Assembly (NCBI GenBank): GCA_964389925.1
Contig: CAYMGE010000004.1
Coordinates: forward strand, 55,788 to 119,787
DNA: 64,000 bases
From: CALECP01 sp964389925
Lineage (GTDB): Bacteria; Chloroflexota; Anaerolineae; Promineifilales; Promineifilaceae
Reading direction: 5' to 3'
In this document: in pieces, positions 34,457-43,251 of the stretch
Position numbering within the stretch: position 1 is the first letter of the stretch
Layout: every line of letters starts with the position of its first letter
Translations under genes and position numbers: made by a program
The notes under the pieces: model-generated
The model's input: only the letters and a program-made list of their open reading frames with translations
The model's database searches: none
What the model was told of the DNA's origin: nothing

Positions 34457-36035
34457 GGGTGCAATCCAATAGTGTGACAATCAGGGTTGGCAAAAAAGAG
34501 GAGTACGCATCATCATTGAGTAGAAACATAAAAGAGTCAAGGAGCGATGATGCGAACAGAGATAATCATACAGGTACTAACGCCACAAATCAAAGCGGGA
34601 ATGGAAAAATTGCTGGAAGAACTGAAGAAAACGTGGGATACAGGCGCATTTGAGAAGGGTGTGCGGCAGATAATGGAGACAGTTGAGGCGTGCATGGTGG
34701 AAATAGCATGGAATGAGCATTTGGGCGATGCGGAGAATTTGAAGCGACTCAAGCAATGGGGAGGGAAGTTAGGGATGAAATTCAAAGAATATCGTCATCT
34801 AAAGATCAGATTGCACAGTGGGAAGCAGATCACAGTACGCAGCCCGTACTTTCTCAAAGCAGGGGCGAAAAGGGGGAGAAAAAAAGGTCCGAATGGACGC
34901 GGGAAACATCTGGGATTGTCTTGTATGGGGATTGAGGGAAAGGCATCGCCAAACTGTTTGAGTTTTGTGGTACAAATGGCACTATTGTGTCCATCAATCG
35001 CAGTGGCACAACAGATATTGGCACAACAGGGCAACAAAATCGATACAAAGACAATCCGCCGTTATTGTGATGTGCTGGGAACAGCAGGGATGCAGTGGCG
35101 CGGACAGGTCAGCTTAAGTGGAGAGGAAAAGTTGCAGGGAGCAACGCTAGTGATTGGCATTGATGGGGGACGATTGCGGGAGAGGCGCAAGAAACGTGGG
35201 CGCAAAAAACAGGGTCAAAAACGACAGGGCTTTCATACCGATTGGCGGGAACCGAAATTGTTCACCATTTACCTGCTGGATGAGCAGGGTGAGGTCAAAC
35301 GTGAATTTGACCCACTGCATGATGCAACGATGGGCGACCATCATGCCATGTTTGGCTTGCTGGAAAAGTATCTCAGCGCACTCCCTCTGCAAACGGTGGC
35401 ACGGGTTGTCTTTTGTGGGGATGGTGCCCCTTGGATTTGGTCTGGTGTTGATACGCTGTGTGAGCGTCTTCAACTCAATCCTGCCATCGTTCATCACGTA
35501 CTTGATTACACACATGCCAAGCAGCAAATTGGCAACCTGCTTGATTTGGTTGGAAAGCGCGTTCGCTCACGCCACCAGTTGGATGAACGATGGGTCAATT
35601 TCCTCTGGCATGGACAGATTGATGCCCTCCAATCTGATATTCAACACCATTGCACTGGCCAAAAACTGTTGGCTGCGCTTAAAAAATGGCGAACCTACTT
35701 TGACAAGAATCGACAACGCTTGCAGTTTGCCTCCTTTAAGCAGGCTCACCTCCCTTGTGGTAGCGGTTGTGTTGAAAGTGCTATTCGTCGCGTCATCAAC
35801 TTGCGCCTCAAAGCACCCGGCTCTTTCTGGACGCTTGAGATGGCTGAGTGTTTTCTCTTCCTTCGCGCTCAACTTATCTCTGGTCGCTGGCTATTTATGC
35901 TGCGTAATACCCTACAACAACACGCTCGTTGCCTGCTTTCCCCTCTTTTAGATTCCCTCGATCCTGCTCGTTTTCAGCCTGCTTCCCGCCTGCTTTTTTC
36001 GTCATGATCCTAGCTCACACTATTGGATTGCACCC
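34457..36035 (+). mobile_element. ISKra4-like element
   Basis: Ends are 21-bp perfect inverted repeats (GGGTGCAATCCAATAGTGTG plus one base at the left; complement at 36015-36035). There is no direct repeat next to the ends, and the two flanks are different genes (a Crp/Fnr fragment and a truncated membrane protein). So a deletion or rearrangement occurred at the element. Confidence 0.85.
34550..36007 (+). CDS. Transposase (ISKra4-like)
   Basis: 485 aa; ATG at 34550 has AAGGAG 5 nt upstream (one codon earlier an ATG at 34547 is too close). DDE-type: GIDGGRLRERR, VFCGDGAPWIWSG, then DYTHAKQQIGN and SGCVESAIRRVINLRLKAPG. The GxDGGR and GDGAxW motifs are characteristic of ISKra4. Two dozen bases remain on each side to the inverted repeats, so the element is complete. 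Confidence 0.88.
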   Translation: MRTEIIIQVLTPQIKAGMEKLLEELKKTWDTGAFEKGVRQIMETVEACMVEIAWNEHLGDAENLKRLKQWGGKLGMKFKEYRHLKIRLHSGKQITVRSPYFLKAGAKRGRKKGPNGRGKHLGLSCMGIEGKASPNCLSFVVQMALLCPSIAVAQQILAQQGNKIDTKTIRRYCDVLGTAGMQWRGQVSLSGEEKLQGATLVIGIDGGRLRERRKKRGRKKQGQKRQGFHTDWREPKLFTIYLLDEQGEVKREFDPLHDATMGDHHAMFGLLEKYLSALPLQTVARVVFCGDGAPWIWSGVDTLCERLQLNPAIVHHVLDYTHAKQQIGNLLDLVGKRVRSRHQLDERWVNFLWHGQIDALQSDIQHHCTGQKLLAALKKWRTYFDKNRQRLQFASFKQAHLPCGSGCVESAIRRVINLRLKAPGSFWTLEMAECFLFLRAQLISGRWLFMLRNTLQQHARCLLSPLLDSLDPARFQPASRLLFSS

Positions 36036-36660
36036 GTTCTTCATTATCAATAATCATAAATTGAAGCAGTGGTGTGTCAGCAGCTTCATAATAAGCACAG
36101 GAATAGCCTGGTGCGTTCTCAGCTAATCTTTGGCGTAATTTTTTTATTCGCCCTACACGATTGAAAATAAAGACCTCTCGATACTGTAGCTTTTTAGATG
36201 CTTTCGTAACCTGCTCAACGTATTCTTCATTGAGTTTGCGAGTTGTATCCAAGTCATTTTTTAGATTTATAGCTGAACTCCAAGACAAATCGTCAATACT
36301 GCTTTCGGCTTCTGACATTCGCTTATTTATGTAAGTCAAAAGTTCGTTACCTGTATCGAAACTTCTGAATTCAACTCCTCCTACTGAGTCAATTACTGTA
36401 TGAACCGCATTTTCTAATTGAGTTTCTAAGTTATTGAAACCAGTTTCAGAAAATGTTTGGATATTTGCTAAAGACCCCCTTCTTTCCAGTAAAAGATAAC
36501 TGGCAACTAGACCCAAGGATAGCAAGGTCATAGTAGGTACTCGCTCTGCTAATATCGGAACCTCATCTAAAAAACCTGTAAAATCTAAGAGTGTGACTAA
36601 TCCTGTAATGATTAGTGTTGCAATGAGAACCAGCGTTTCATATTTATCTGACCATTTCAT
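36010..36660 (-). pseudogene. Two-helix membrane protein, C-terminus lost to an IS
   Basis: ATG 36660 starts a 216-codon frame. Two membrane helices (about 8-27 and 43-61) are followed by a cytosolic part with RSFDTGNELLTYINKRMSE and FNRVGRIKKLRQRL. The last residues (RVQSNSVS) are read from the inverted repeat of the ISKra4-like element, so the native end is missing. Function not known. Confidence 0.72.
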
Positions 36661-36785
36661 CTTTGTTTTTATCCTCTGAGTTGATTAGAAGTAATTATCG
36701 CTCAGTTGACTTTAATTGTCTTACAGGAAAAACCTCCCAATCCAAGTTCCACCAATATTCGACCCGATGATAGCCACACTTGTCA

Positions 36786-38018
36786 CTACCTTAGTAGACA
36801 GTTCACCACAGCAACATAATCACGAGAAATTTCTTGTGCGTCAGCGTGTTGACCGTTGCTTATAACTTTTTGCCCATTCACATGCACCTCACGCACGGCG
36901 CGAGGGGTCGCGTTGAAGACCACGCCATCGACGAGATGGGTCTTGGGCAAGCCAATCAGCGACAGATCGTGCGCGTCGAGTAAAACATGATCTTGCTGCC
37001 AGCGGGATTTAAGCCCACAGGCGGCATAACCCAGCCGTGTTCCTGCATCGAGCAAAAAGTCAGCATTGCCAACAACGGTGCGTGCCTCATGTTGGGAACG
37101 TGCATCAAGCTCAATGGCGCGGATTTCCTCAAACGCATTTTCCCCGCAGTGACTATCGACACCGACACATAGTTTCACTCCTGCATTGACCAATTCAACC
37201 GTTGGCGGGAGGCCATCGCCGAGATCGCGTTCGGTGGTGCGGCAGAGGTTGACGAAGCAGTTGTGGTTGCCAAGATGTTGGATTTCGGCCGATCCCAAAT
37301 GCGTCGCATGAACACCCACAAAGCGTTCGCTCAAAATCCCATTGTCCGCCAAAAGCTGGATCGGTGTCACCCCATGTTCCGCAACACACTCCTCCAGCTC
37401 ACGTCGTTGCTCACAAACGTGCATGTGAAACGGCATTTGTCGCGCATCCGCCCACGCTGCCAATTCACGATTTGCCTCAATTGGAACAGCCCGTATGCTG
37501 TGCGCCGCTAACGCGACGGACACCAACGGATCATCGGCATAGCGTGATTGCAACGTTTCCACATCTTGTAAAACCAACTCAACCGACGGATCACAAAAAC
37601 GTCGTTGCGCGGCCGTCATCTCCTGCTCAAAACCGCCACGCATATAGGCGGTACGAATCAGACAAATGCGGATGCCGACATCTTTCGCAGCGCGAATCAC
37701 CGCATCAGCAAGCTCGGTGCGGTTGTCATAGGGTGTGCCGTTGGGCTGGTGATGAACGTAATGAAATTCGCCAACCAGCGTCACGCCTGACATCGCTAAT
37801 TCGAGATAGGCGAGCCGTGCAATGGCGTACATCGAGTCAGGGTCGAGCCGTTCTGCCAAGCGATACATCACGCCACGCCACGACCAAAATGAGCCAGCGC
37901 GTTCGCTTTTGCGCTGAGTCAAGCCGCGCATGGCGCGTTGGAAGGCGTGAGAATGGACAGTGGCAAGGCCGGGGATGGTGAGGTGTGTGTCGTCTGAGGT
38001 AATTTTTGGGTAAGTCAT
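36786..38018 (-). CDS. hutF: Formimidoylglutamate deiminase
   Basis: ATG 38018 (410 aa). Amidohydrolase that removes ammonia from N-formimidoyl-glutamate, giving N-formyl-glutamate, the fourth step of the five-step Hut branch. Motifs: VHSHAFQRAMRGLTQR, FHMHVCEQ, GVHATHL and CVGVDSHCGE, giving the metal and catalytic His and Asp. Slightly short compared with most HutF (about 450 aa), mainly at the N-terminus. Last gene of the Hut operon; HutG is not in the window. TCGGCCGA at 37287. Confidence 0.9.
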   Translation of the reverse strand: MTYPKITSDDTHLTIPGLATVHSHAFQRAMRGLTQRKSERAGSFWSWRGVMYRLAERLDPDSMYAIARLAYLELAMSGVTLVGEFHYVHHQPNGTPYDNRTELADAVIRAAKDVGIRICLIRTAYMRGGFEQEMTAAQRRFCDPSVELVLQDVETLQSRYADDPLVSVALAAHSIRAVPIEANRELAAWADARQMPFHMHVCEQRRELEECVAEHGVTPIQLLADNGILSERFVGVHATHLGSAEIQHLGNHNCFVNLCRTTERDLGDGLPPTVELVNAGVKLCVGVDSHCGENAFEEIRAIELDARSQHEARTVVGNADFLLDAGTRLGYAACGLKSRWQQDHVLLDAHDLSLIGLPKTHLVDGVVFNATPRAVREVHVNGQKVISNGQHADAQEISRDYVAVVNCLLR

Positions 38019-38027
38019 AAAAGAGTT

Positions 38028-38100
38028 GTCCACGAAGGACACGGAGGACACGAAGGTAAAAAAGTGTCTTCCTTCGTGCCTCTTCGTGTCCTTCGTGGAC
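38028..38100. repeat. Inverted repeat of CACGAAGGA units
   Basis: GTCCACGAAGGACAC (38028 onward) and its complement ending 38100 enclose about 40 bp. Both arms are built of the short unit ACACGAAGG. Lies between hutI and hutF, just before the hutF start; may act as an mRNA stem or is a short-repeat element. Confidence 0.65.
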
Positions 38101-38112
38101 GATTTTCTTCTT

Positions 38113-39390
38113 TTAGGTGCTAATTTGTGCAATTTTGCCTGATTTCACAACGGTTTGGATTAAGTTGTTGCCCAGCAAATAAGTGAGATTGCGATAGTCG
38201 TCGGTATTGAGGATGAGGAAATCGGCCGATTTGCCCACCTCAATCGAACCAACGACATCCCCTAACCCAATCGCGTGCGCCGCGTTGATCGTACTCGCAT
38301 TTAACGTCTCCGCAGGGGACAAACGCAAATAGCGACAGCCAATTGCCATCGTCAGCGGCATTGAAAAGCAAGGCGCAGAGCCGGGGTTCATATCAGTCGC
38401 CAGCGCAACTGCTGCGCCTGCATCCACCAAAGCACGACCGTCCGCGAAGTTTGTCAGACCAAGATTAAAGTTGACGGCGGGCATTAAGACGGCAACCGCG
38501 TCTGAGTTTGCCATTCGCTCGATGTCGTCTCCACTCGTTACCTCAAGATGGTCGGCCGACGTAACCCCAACGTCTAATGCCATCGCCAAGCCGCCCAGAC
38601 TGTTGAACTGGTCAACGTGAATCTTGGCACGCATCCCTGCCGTAATGCCCGCTTCGAGAATGCGGCGCGTTTGGGGAACATCAAAGGCGTGGTCTTCACA
38701 AAACACATCAATGAAGAGGGGGGTGTTTTGTTTGGCAAAATGGCTTCCTGCATACCAATCCGCAACAGCGGGAATCATTTCATCAACGACCAGAGCAACA
38801 TAGCCCGCCGCATTATCTTTGTATTCTGGCGGCAGTGTGTGTGCGCCGAGAAAGGTTGGAACGAGGCGACAATCATACGCCTTATCCAGTGCCTCAATCG
38901 CTTGCAGCATCTTGAGTTCAGTCGCGGTGTCAAGACCATATCCCGTTTTGACTTCAATCGTCGTGCTGCCAAGTGCCACCATTGTATCGAGCCGTTGATA
39001 GGCTGTGGTACGCAAGGTGTCAATCGTCGCTTTGCGCGTCTGGCGCATCGTGCTGACGATGCCGCCGCCAGCCGCCATGATCTCCATGTAGTCCGCGCCC
39101 TCGATCCGCATCTCAAATTCATGCACGCGGTTGCCGCCGTACACAACGTGGGTGTGGCAATCGACGAAGGCGGGGATGATTGCCTGTCCGTGAGCGTCAA
39201 CAGTCTGAGCTGCTGGGTGGCTGGCGAGCAATTCGGCCGAATCGCCCACCGCCACAATTTTGCCATCCGTCACGGCAATCGCCGCATCGGTGAGCATCCC
39301 AACATCTTTTAACGCAGCTTTGCGTTTTGTTCCGTTTGGACTAGCACAGGTTGCTAATCGGCCGATATTGTGAACGAGAAGGTCTACCAT
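38113..39390 (-). CDS. hutI: Imidazolonepropionase
   Basis: 425 aa. Opens the 4-imidazolone-5-propionate ring (third Hut step). Amidohydrolase signatures: VDCHTHVVYGGNRVHEFEMR, GYGLDTATELKML, ADHLEV and LATDMNPGSAP. Four TCGGCCGA sites, so fully native. Ends 96 bp before the hutF start, with a repeat element between. Confidence 0.95.
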   Translation of the reverse strand: MVDLLVHNIGRLATCASPNGTKRKAALKDVGMLTDAAIAVTDGKIVAVGDSAELLASHPAAQTVDAHGQAIIPAFVDCHTHVVYGGNRVHEFEMRIEGADYMEIMAAGGGIVSTMRQTRKATIDTLRTTAYQRLDTMVALGSTTIEVKTGYGLDTATELKMLQAIEALDKAYDCRLVPTFLGAHTLPPEYKDNAAGYVALVVDEMIPAVADWYAGSHFAKQNTPLFIDVFCEDHAFDVPQTRRILEAGITAGMRAKIHVDQFNSLGGLAMALDVGVTSADHLEVTSGDDIERMANSDAVAVLMPAVNFNLGLTNFADGRALVDAGAAVALATDMNPGSAPCFSMPLTMAIGCRYLRLSPAETLNASTINAAHAIGLGDVVGSIEVGKSADFLILNTDDYRNLTYLLGNNLIQTVVKSGKIAQIST

Positions 39391-39405
39391 TTCTTTTCCT
39401 TGCTC

Positions 39406-40419
39406 CTATTCCGCAACGTCGAGATAGTGATAGTAGTCCAATCCCTGCTGCATCATGGCGCGGCGATAGTTGATGGCAACTGCGTCAAATTTGAGGTGCA
39501 ACTCATCAGCGAGATCAAACGGCACTTGCTCAGGCCGTTGCGATTCGACGATCACTTTGTCCTGCCCAAAGATGGTGTCTTCAAAGTTTTGTAAGAAGGA
39601 GTCTGGTTGGTCTAGGTCGTAATTTCGGCCGATAATGCAATACCCCTTACACTGGTTTTCGCTAATCGGCTGCCCGACATAAAAATAGACCATCCCCGCC
39701 TGACCACCCCAGCCGAGTCGCAACACAATCGAATACGGCAGATGCAGTTCATAGCGGCTGCGACGTTCTGGCTTCAACACTTCTTCGTTCGCAAAAACGG
39801 GAAAATCATCTGTATTCGGTGCTTCGGGCCGCACGACGCTGTAATGCAGCACGTTGTCGCGGATTTCGACTTTATAATCTGGCACGATTGGCCGTTCTGG
39901 ATCACCCAACAAGCCGGGATGAACCCATGGGAAATGCCCAAAATCGGTGAAGTTTTCAACCTGCCGCGACGCATCACTTTTCCACGGATATGGCCCCGTT
40001 TCAACCATCTTCCAACTGCCATCCTCAAATTCAGGAATCTCTGGCAGATCATAAATCGGCTCATCCAGCGCAACCCAAATCAGACCATAGCGTTCCTGAC
40101 AGCGATACGTGGGCGTTTTTGCCTTCGTTGGAATCGACAAGCCTTCTTTCTGCGGGATTTTGACACATGCGCCTGACTCGTTATAGTGCCACGCATGATA
40201 GGGGCAGACGAGGCAATCGTCGTTGATCCAGCCGAGCGAGAGCGCCGTACCGCGATGGATGCACAAGTCGCGCATCGCATGGGCTTTGCCGTCAGCCGTG
40301 CGCCAGATGACAAGGTGTTCGTTGAGCAATTTTGTGCCGTGCGGTTTATTGGCCTCAACCTCACGTGCATACGCGACGGGGTGCCAGCAATTAAACAATT
40401 TTTCTGCAAATTTAGACAT
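39406..40419 (-). CDS. Rieske non-heme iron oxygenase (alpha subunit type)
   Basis: 337 aa. Rieske [2Fe-2S] site CIHRG (about residue 53) and CPYHAWHY (about 72); mononuclear iron region NFTDFGHFPWVH (about 155-166), with a further acidic residue downstream. This architecture is shared by ring hydroxylases and by N- or O-demethylases such as stachydrine or glycine betaine demethylases. It is 15 bp from hutI and 15 bp from the P450 gene, so it is a member of the Hut operon, which is unusual. No ferredoxin or reductase gene lies beside it. Substrate not known; an N-methylated or betaine form of histidine is my hypothesis. Confidence 0.85.
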   Translation of the reverse strand: MSKFAEKLFNCWHPVAYAREVEANKPHGTKLLNEHLVIWRTADGKAHAMRDLCIHRGTALSLGWINDDCLVCPYHAWHYNESGACVKIPQKEGLSIPTKAKTPTYRCQERYGLIWVALDEPIYDLPEIPEFEDGSWKMVETGPYPWKSDASRQVENFTDFGHFPWVHPGLLGDPERPIVPDYKVEIRDNVLHYSVVRPEAPNTDDFPVFANEEVLKPERRSRYELHLPYSIVLRLGWGGQAGMVYFYVGQPISENQCKGYCIIGRNYDLDQPDSFLQNFEDTIFGQDKVIVESQRPEQVPFDLADELHLKFDAVAINYRRAMMQQGLDYYHYLDVAE

Positions 40420-40434
40420 CTTTTTCTCCTAAAC

Positions 40435-41682
40435 TTACGCTGCGCTGTCCCACGTAACTTCAAGCTGGAGTGGGCCACGGAACGAAATGTTGCGGGTGTA
40501 ATTGAGGGGTTGGTCTGGAACGAGGCGCAGCGACGGTATGAGTTGAGTCAACTCTTCAAACAGCACCTTCATCTCTAGTCGTGCCAGCGGTGCGCCGACA
40601 CAGTAATGAATGCCATAGCCCAAGGCGAGATGCTCTTTGAGGTTTTTGCGCGTCACATCAATTTGGTCGGGTTGGGGGAAGATCGTCGCGTCCCGATTGG
40701 CGGCGTTGAGCATCAGCAGCAAGTTTGCCCCTTTGGGAATCTCGACATCGTCAATGATCACATCTTTATCAACATAGCGTCGCCATGTACAAACAGACGG
40801 GTCATAACGCATCATCTCTTCAACTGCGTTTGGGATCAGGTTGGGCTGTTCGCACAACAATTCCCACTGAGCGCGGTCACTCAGCCAATGCAGTAAGCCG
40901 TTTGTGAGTTGTGCGGTGGTTGTTTCATGGCCTGCAACGAGCAATGTAATCATGCAGCTTGCGATTTCGTTCACGGTCAGAATCGCGTCATCCCCGTTCC
41001 GCATCCGAATGAGGTCACACGTAAGATCATCGGTGGGATTTTCAATTTTGCGCTTAACGAGACCCACCACGTAATGCCAGAATGGAACCAATCCTTTGGT
41101 GCGCTCAATCTGTTCCGCTGGGGTAGGGCGACCATAGTACAATTCAATGCGATTGTCTGACCAAGCCTTGACCTGCGGCACGTCTTCATCTGGCACGCCG
41201 AGAACGTGAAAAAGCACATGGGCAGGAAAATCATAGGTGAGGGCGGCGACAATATCAGCACAATTCCCCTCATCCATCAACGCGCCAATGCGTTCCTGCG
41301 CCAACGCTCGAATTGCAGGTTCAAAGTGGCGCATCCGTCGCGGCAAAAACAGTTTGTTGACCAATTTGCGAATGCGTGTGTGGTCAGGTGGCACATTGTT
41401 CGAGAGAACGGGGACAGGCGTGTAGTTGCCAGCGGTGAGCATTTGCTGCACTTCGGCCGAAAATGGCTCAATCGGCGTAATCGTATTTGCCGCCGTAAAA
41501 GTCTCATGATCTCGAAAAACTGCTTTTACATCTTCATGCCGCGTGATGATCCAGTAATCAATGTTGGCGTTGTAAAAAATCGGCTCCTCAGTCCGTGCCT
41601 GAGCCAAAAGCGGAAATGGATCGCGCAAGTCAAGCGGGTCAAATTGGTGGGAAACGGGGCAACCAACAGATTGAACATTCAT
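40435..41682 (-). CDS. Cytochrome P450 inside the Hut operon
   Basis: 415 aa. I-helix AGHETTTAQ, K-helix EEMMRYD, heme-binding loop LGYGIHYCVGAPLARLE. The first residue of this loop is Leu where Phe is usual, but the Cys is kept. Class resembles bacterial CYP105/107-type soluble enzymes. It needs a ferredoxin and reductase from elsewhere. Lies between the Rieske gene and hutH with 15 and 11 bp spacers. Function in histidine catabolism not known. TCGGCCGA at 41454. Confidence 0.9.
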   Translation of the reverse strand: MNVQSVGCPVSHQFDPLDLRDPFPLLAQARTEEPIFYNANIDYWIITRHEDVKAVFRDHETFTAANTITPIEPFSAEVQQMLTAGNYTPVPVLSNNVPPDHTRIRKLVNKLFLPRRMRHFEPAIRALAQERIGALMDEGNCADIVAALTYDFPAHVLFHVLGVPDEDVPQVKAWSDNRIELYYGRPTPAEQIERTKGLVPFWHYVVGLVKRKIENPTDDLTCDLIRMRNGDDAILTVNEIASCMITLLVAGHETTTAQLTNGLLHWLSDRAQWELLCEQPNLIPNAVEEMMRYDPSVCTWRRYVDKDVIIDDVEIPKGANLLLMLNAANRDATIFPQPDQIDVTRKNLKEHLALGYGIHYCVGAPLARLEMKVLFEELTQLIPSLRLVPDQPLNYTRNISFRGPLQLEVTWDSAA

Positions 41683-41693
41683 GTTTTTAACCT

Positions 41694-43238
41694 CTATGCT
41701 TTTAGCACAGCTTCAACAGCCTCTTTAATCGCACCACTCGCAACAAGTTCGGTCACGGCGTTCATGTGGTTCGCCAACACGGTGTCTCCAGTCAGAAACG
41801 GCACGCGCTCTCGAATCATGTCGTAGGCGATCTGTGTGCCGCGCCCGAGTTTGATCGTCTCATCACGTCGCCGCAGGTCGATTCCTTGACAGGCGGACAA
41901 CATTTCAATCGCAACAATGCGCTCGACATGCTCCAAAACTTTACAGGTATGGCGCACAGCGATTGAACCCATGCTGACGTGATCTTCGATGTTGGCACTG
42001 CTGGGGATGGAATCGGCCGATGCTGGATGCGCCAACACCTTGTTCTCCGAAGCCAACGCCGCCGCCGTGTATTGCGCGATCATCAACCCACTTTCTAGCC
42101 CACCACGCGCCGTCAAAAACATCGGCAACACGCCCTGATTGCTGTCCGCATCGACTAGCCGCATAATGCGCCGCTCGCTCATGTTGCCCATATCGGTGAT
42201 GCCGAGCTTCATATAATCCATCGCCAGCGCAATTGGTTCGCCGTGAAAGTTACCAGCTGAAACGACATCAATCGTGTCCGTTTCCTCATTGACAAAAATG
42301 AGCGGATTGTCGTTGGCGGAGTTGAGTTCGATGTCGATCACCCATTGGGCGTAGGCGACTGAATCGCGGATCGCGCCATGCACCTGCGGCACACAGCGCA
42401 GGGTGTAGGGGTCTTGCACATTGTTGGGGTCGTCGTCACGCAACATTTCGCTACCTGAAATCAGTTGACGTAAAAATTTGGCGCAGTCGATTTGGCGCGG
42501 GTGCGGGCGCACTTGATGGACGCGATCATCGTAGGCGCGGTCGGTTCCATTGAGGGCTTCGAGGGTGAGACAGGCGGCAATATCGGCCGATAACACCAAG
42601 TTGATCGCCCGTCGCACCTGCAACGCGCCCATCCCGACCATCATCGTCGTCCCGTTCAGCAAGGCTAATCCTTCCTTCGCTTGCAATTCAATCGGTTCTA
42701 GCCCGACGCTTGCCAACGCCGCGCCCCCTTCCATGCGCTCGCCGCTGACCGTCGCCCAGCCTTCCCCAATCAGCACCAATGCCAAATGTGCCAGCGGAGC
42801 CAAATCACCACTCGCCCCCAATGATCCCTGTGATGGAATCTCTGGATGCACGCCGCGATTGAGCATTTCGATTAGCAGTTCAATCACGTCCAAACAGACA
42901 CCGCTAAACCCCATCGCCAGCGTATTGGCGCGAACGAGCAGCATGGCGCGAACGGTGCGCTCATCAAGTAAGTCGCCCACGCCGACAGCATGGCTACGGA
43001 CGAGATTGAGCTGTAGCTGTTTGACTTGGGAAGGGGTGATCAGTTTGTCTTTGAATCGGCCGAAACCCGTCGTAATCCCATACGCAATTCGTCCCTCGCT
43101 GACCAGTCGCTCCACCGCCGCCCGTGACCGCTCAATGACAGGGTATGCCGCAGCATCTAATGCAACCTTCTGCCCGTCCGCCACTGCAACGACTTCATCA
43201 ACCTGTAGACTTTTTCCTGAAATAGTTAATTTAGTCAT
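41694..43238 (-). CDS. hutH: Histidine ammonia-lyase
   Basis: 514 aa, full length. Deaminates L-histidine to urocanate. MIO cofactor motif GASGDLAPLAHL (Ala-Ser-Gly at residues ~142-144), plus YGITTGFGRF near the N-terminus, FHGEP and HNEAL-type acid residues in the middle. Three TCGGCCGA sites. It is 13 bp from hutU and 11 bp from the P450. Members of this family also act on modified histidines, so the physiological substrate here is open. Confidence 0.95.
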   Translation of the reverse strand: MTKLTISGKSLQVDEVVAVADGQKVALDAAAYPVIERSRAAVERLVSEGRIAYGITTGFGRFKDKLITPSQVKQLQLNLVRSHAVGVGDLLDERTVRAMLLVRANTLAMGFSGVCLDVIELLIEMLNRGVHPEIPSQGSLGASGDLAPLAHLALVLIGEGWATVSGERMEGGAALASVGLEPIELQAKEGLALLNGTTMMVGMGALQVRRAINLVLSADIAACLTLEALNGTDRAYDDRVHQVRPHPRQIDCAKFLRQLISGSEMLRDDDPNNVQDPYTLRCVPQVHGAIRDSVAYAQWVIDIELNSANDNPLIFVNEETDTIDVVSAGNFHGEPIALAMDYMKLGITDMGNMSERRIMRLVDADSNQGVLPMFLTARGGLESGLMIAQYTAAALASENKVLAHPASADSIPSSANIEDHVSMGSIAVRHTCKVLEHVERIVAIEMLSACQGIDLRRRDETIKLGRGTQIAYDMIRERVPFLTGDTVLANHMNAVTELVASGAIKEAVEAVLKA

Positions 43239-43251
43239 GATTTCACCTGTG

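Noticed and set aside
41206..41826. Long plus-strand frames opposite the P450 and other Hut genes
   Set aside because: Antisense shadows of well-supported genes.
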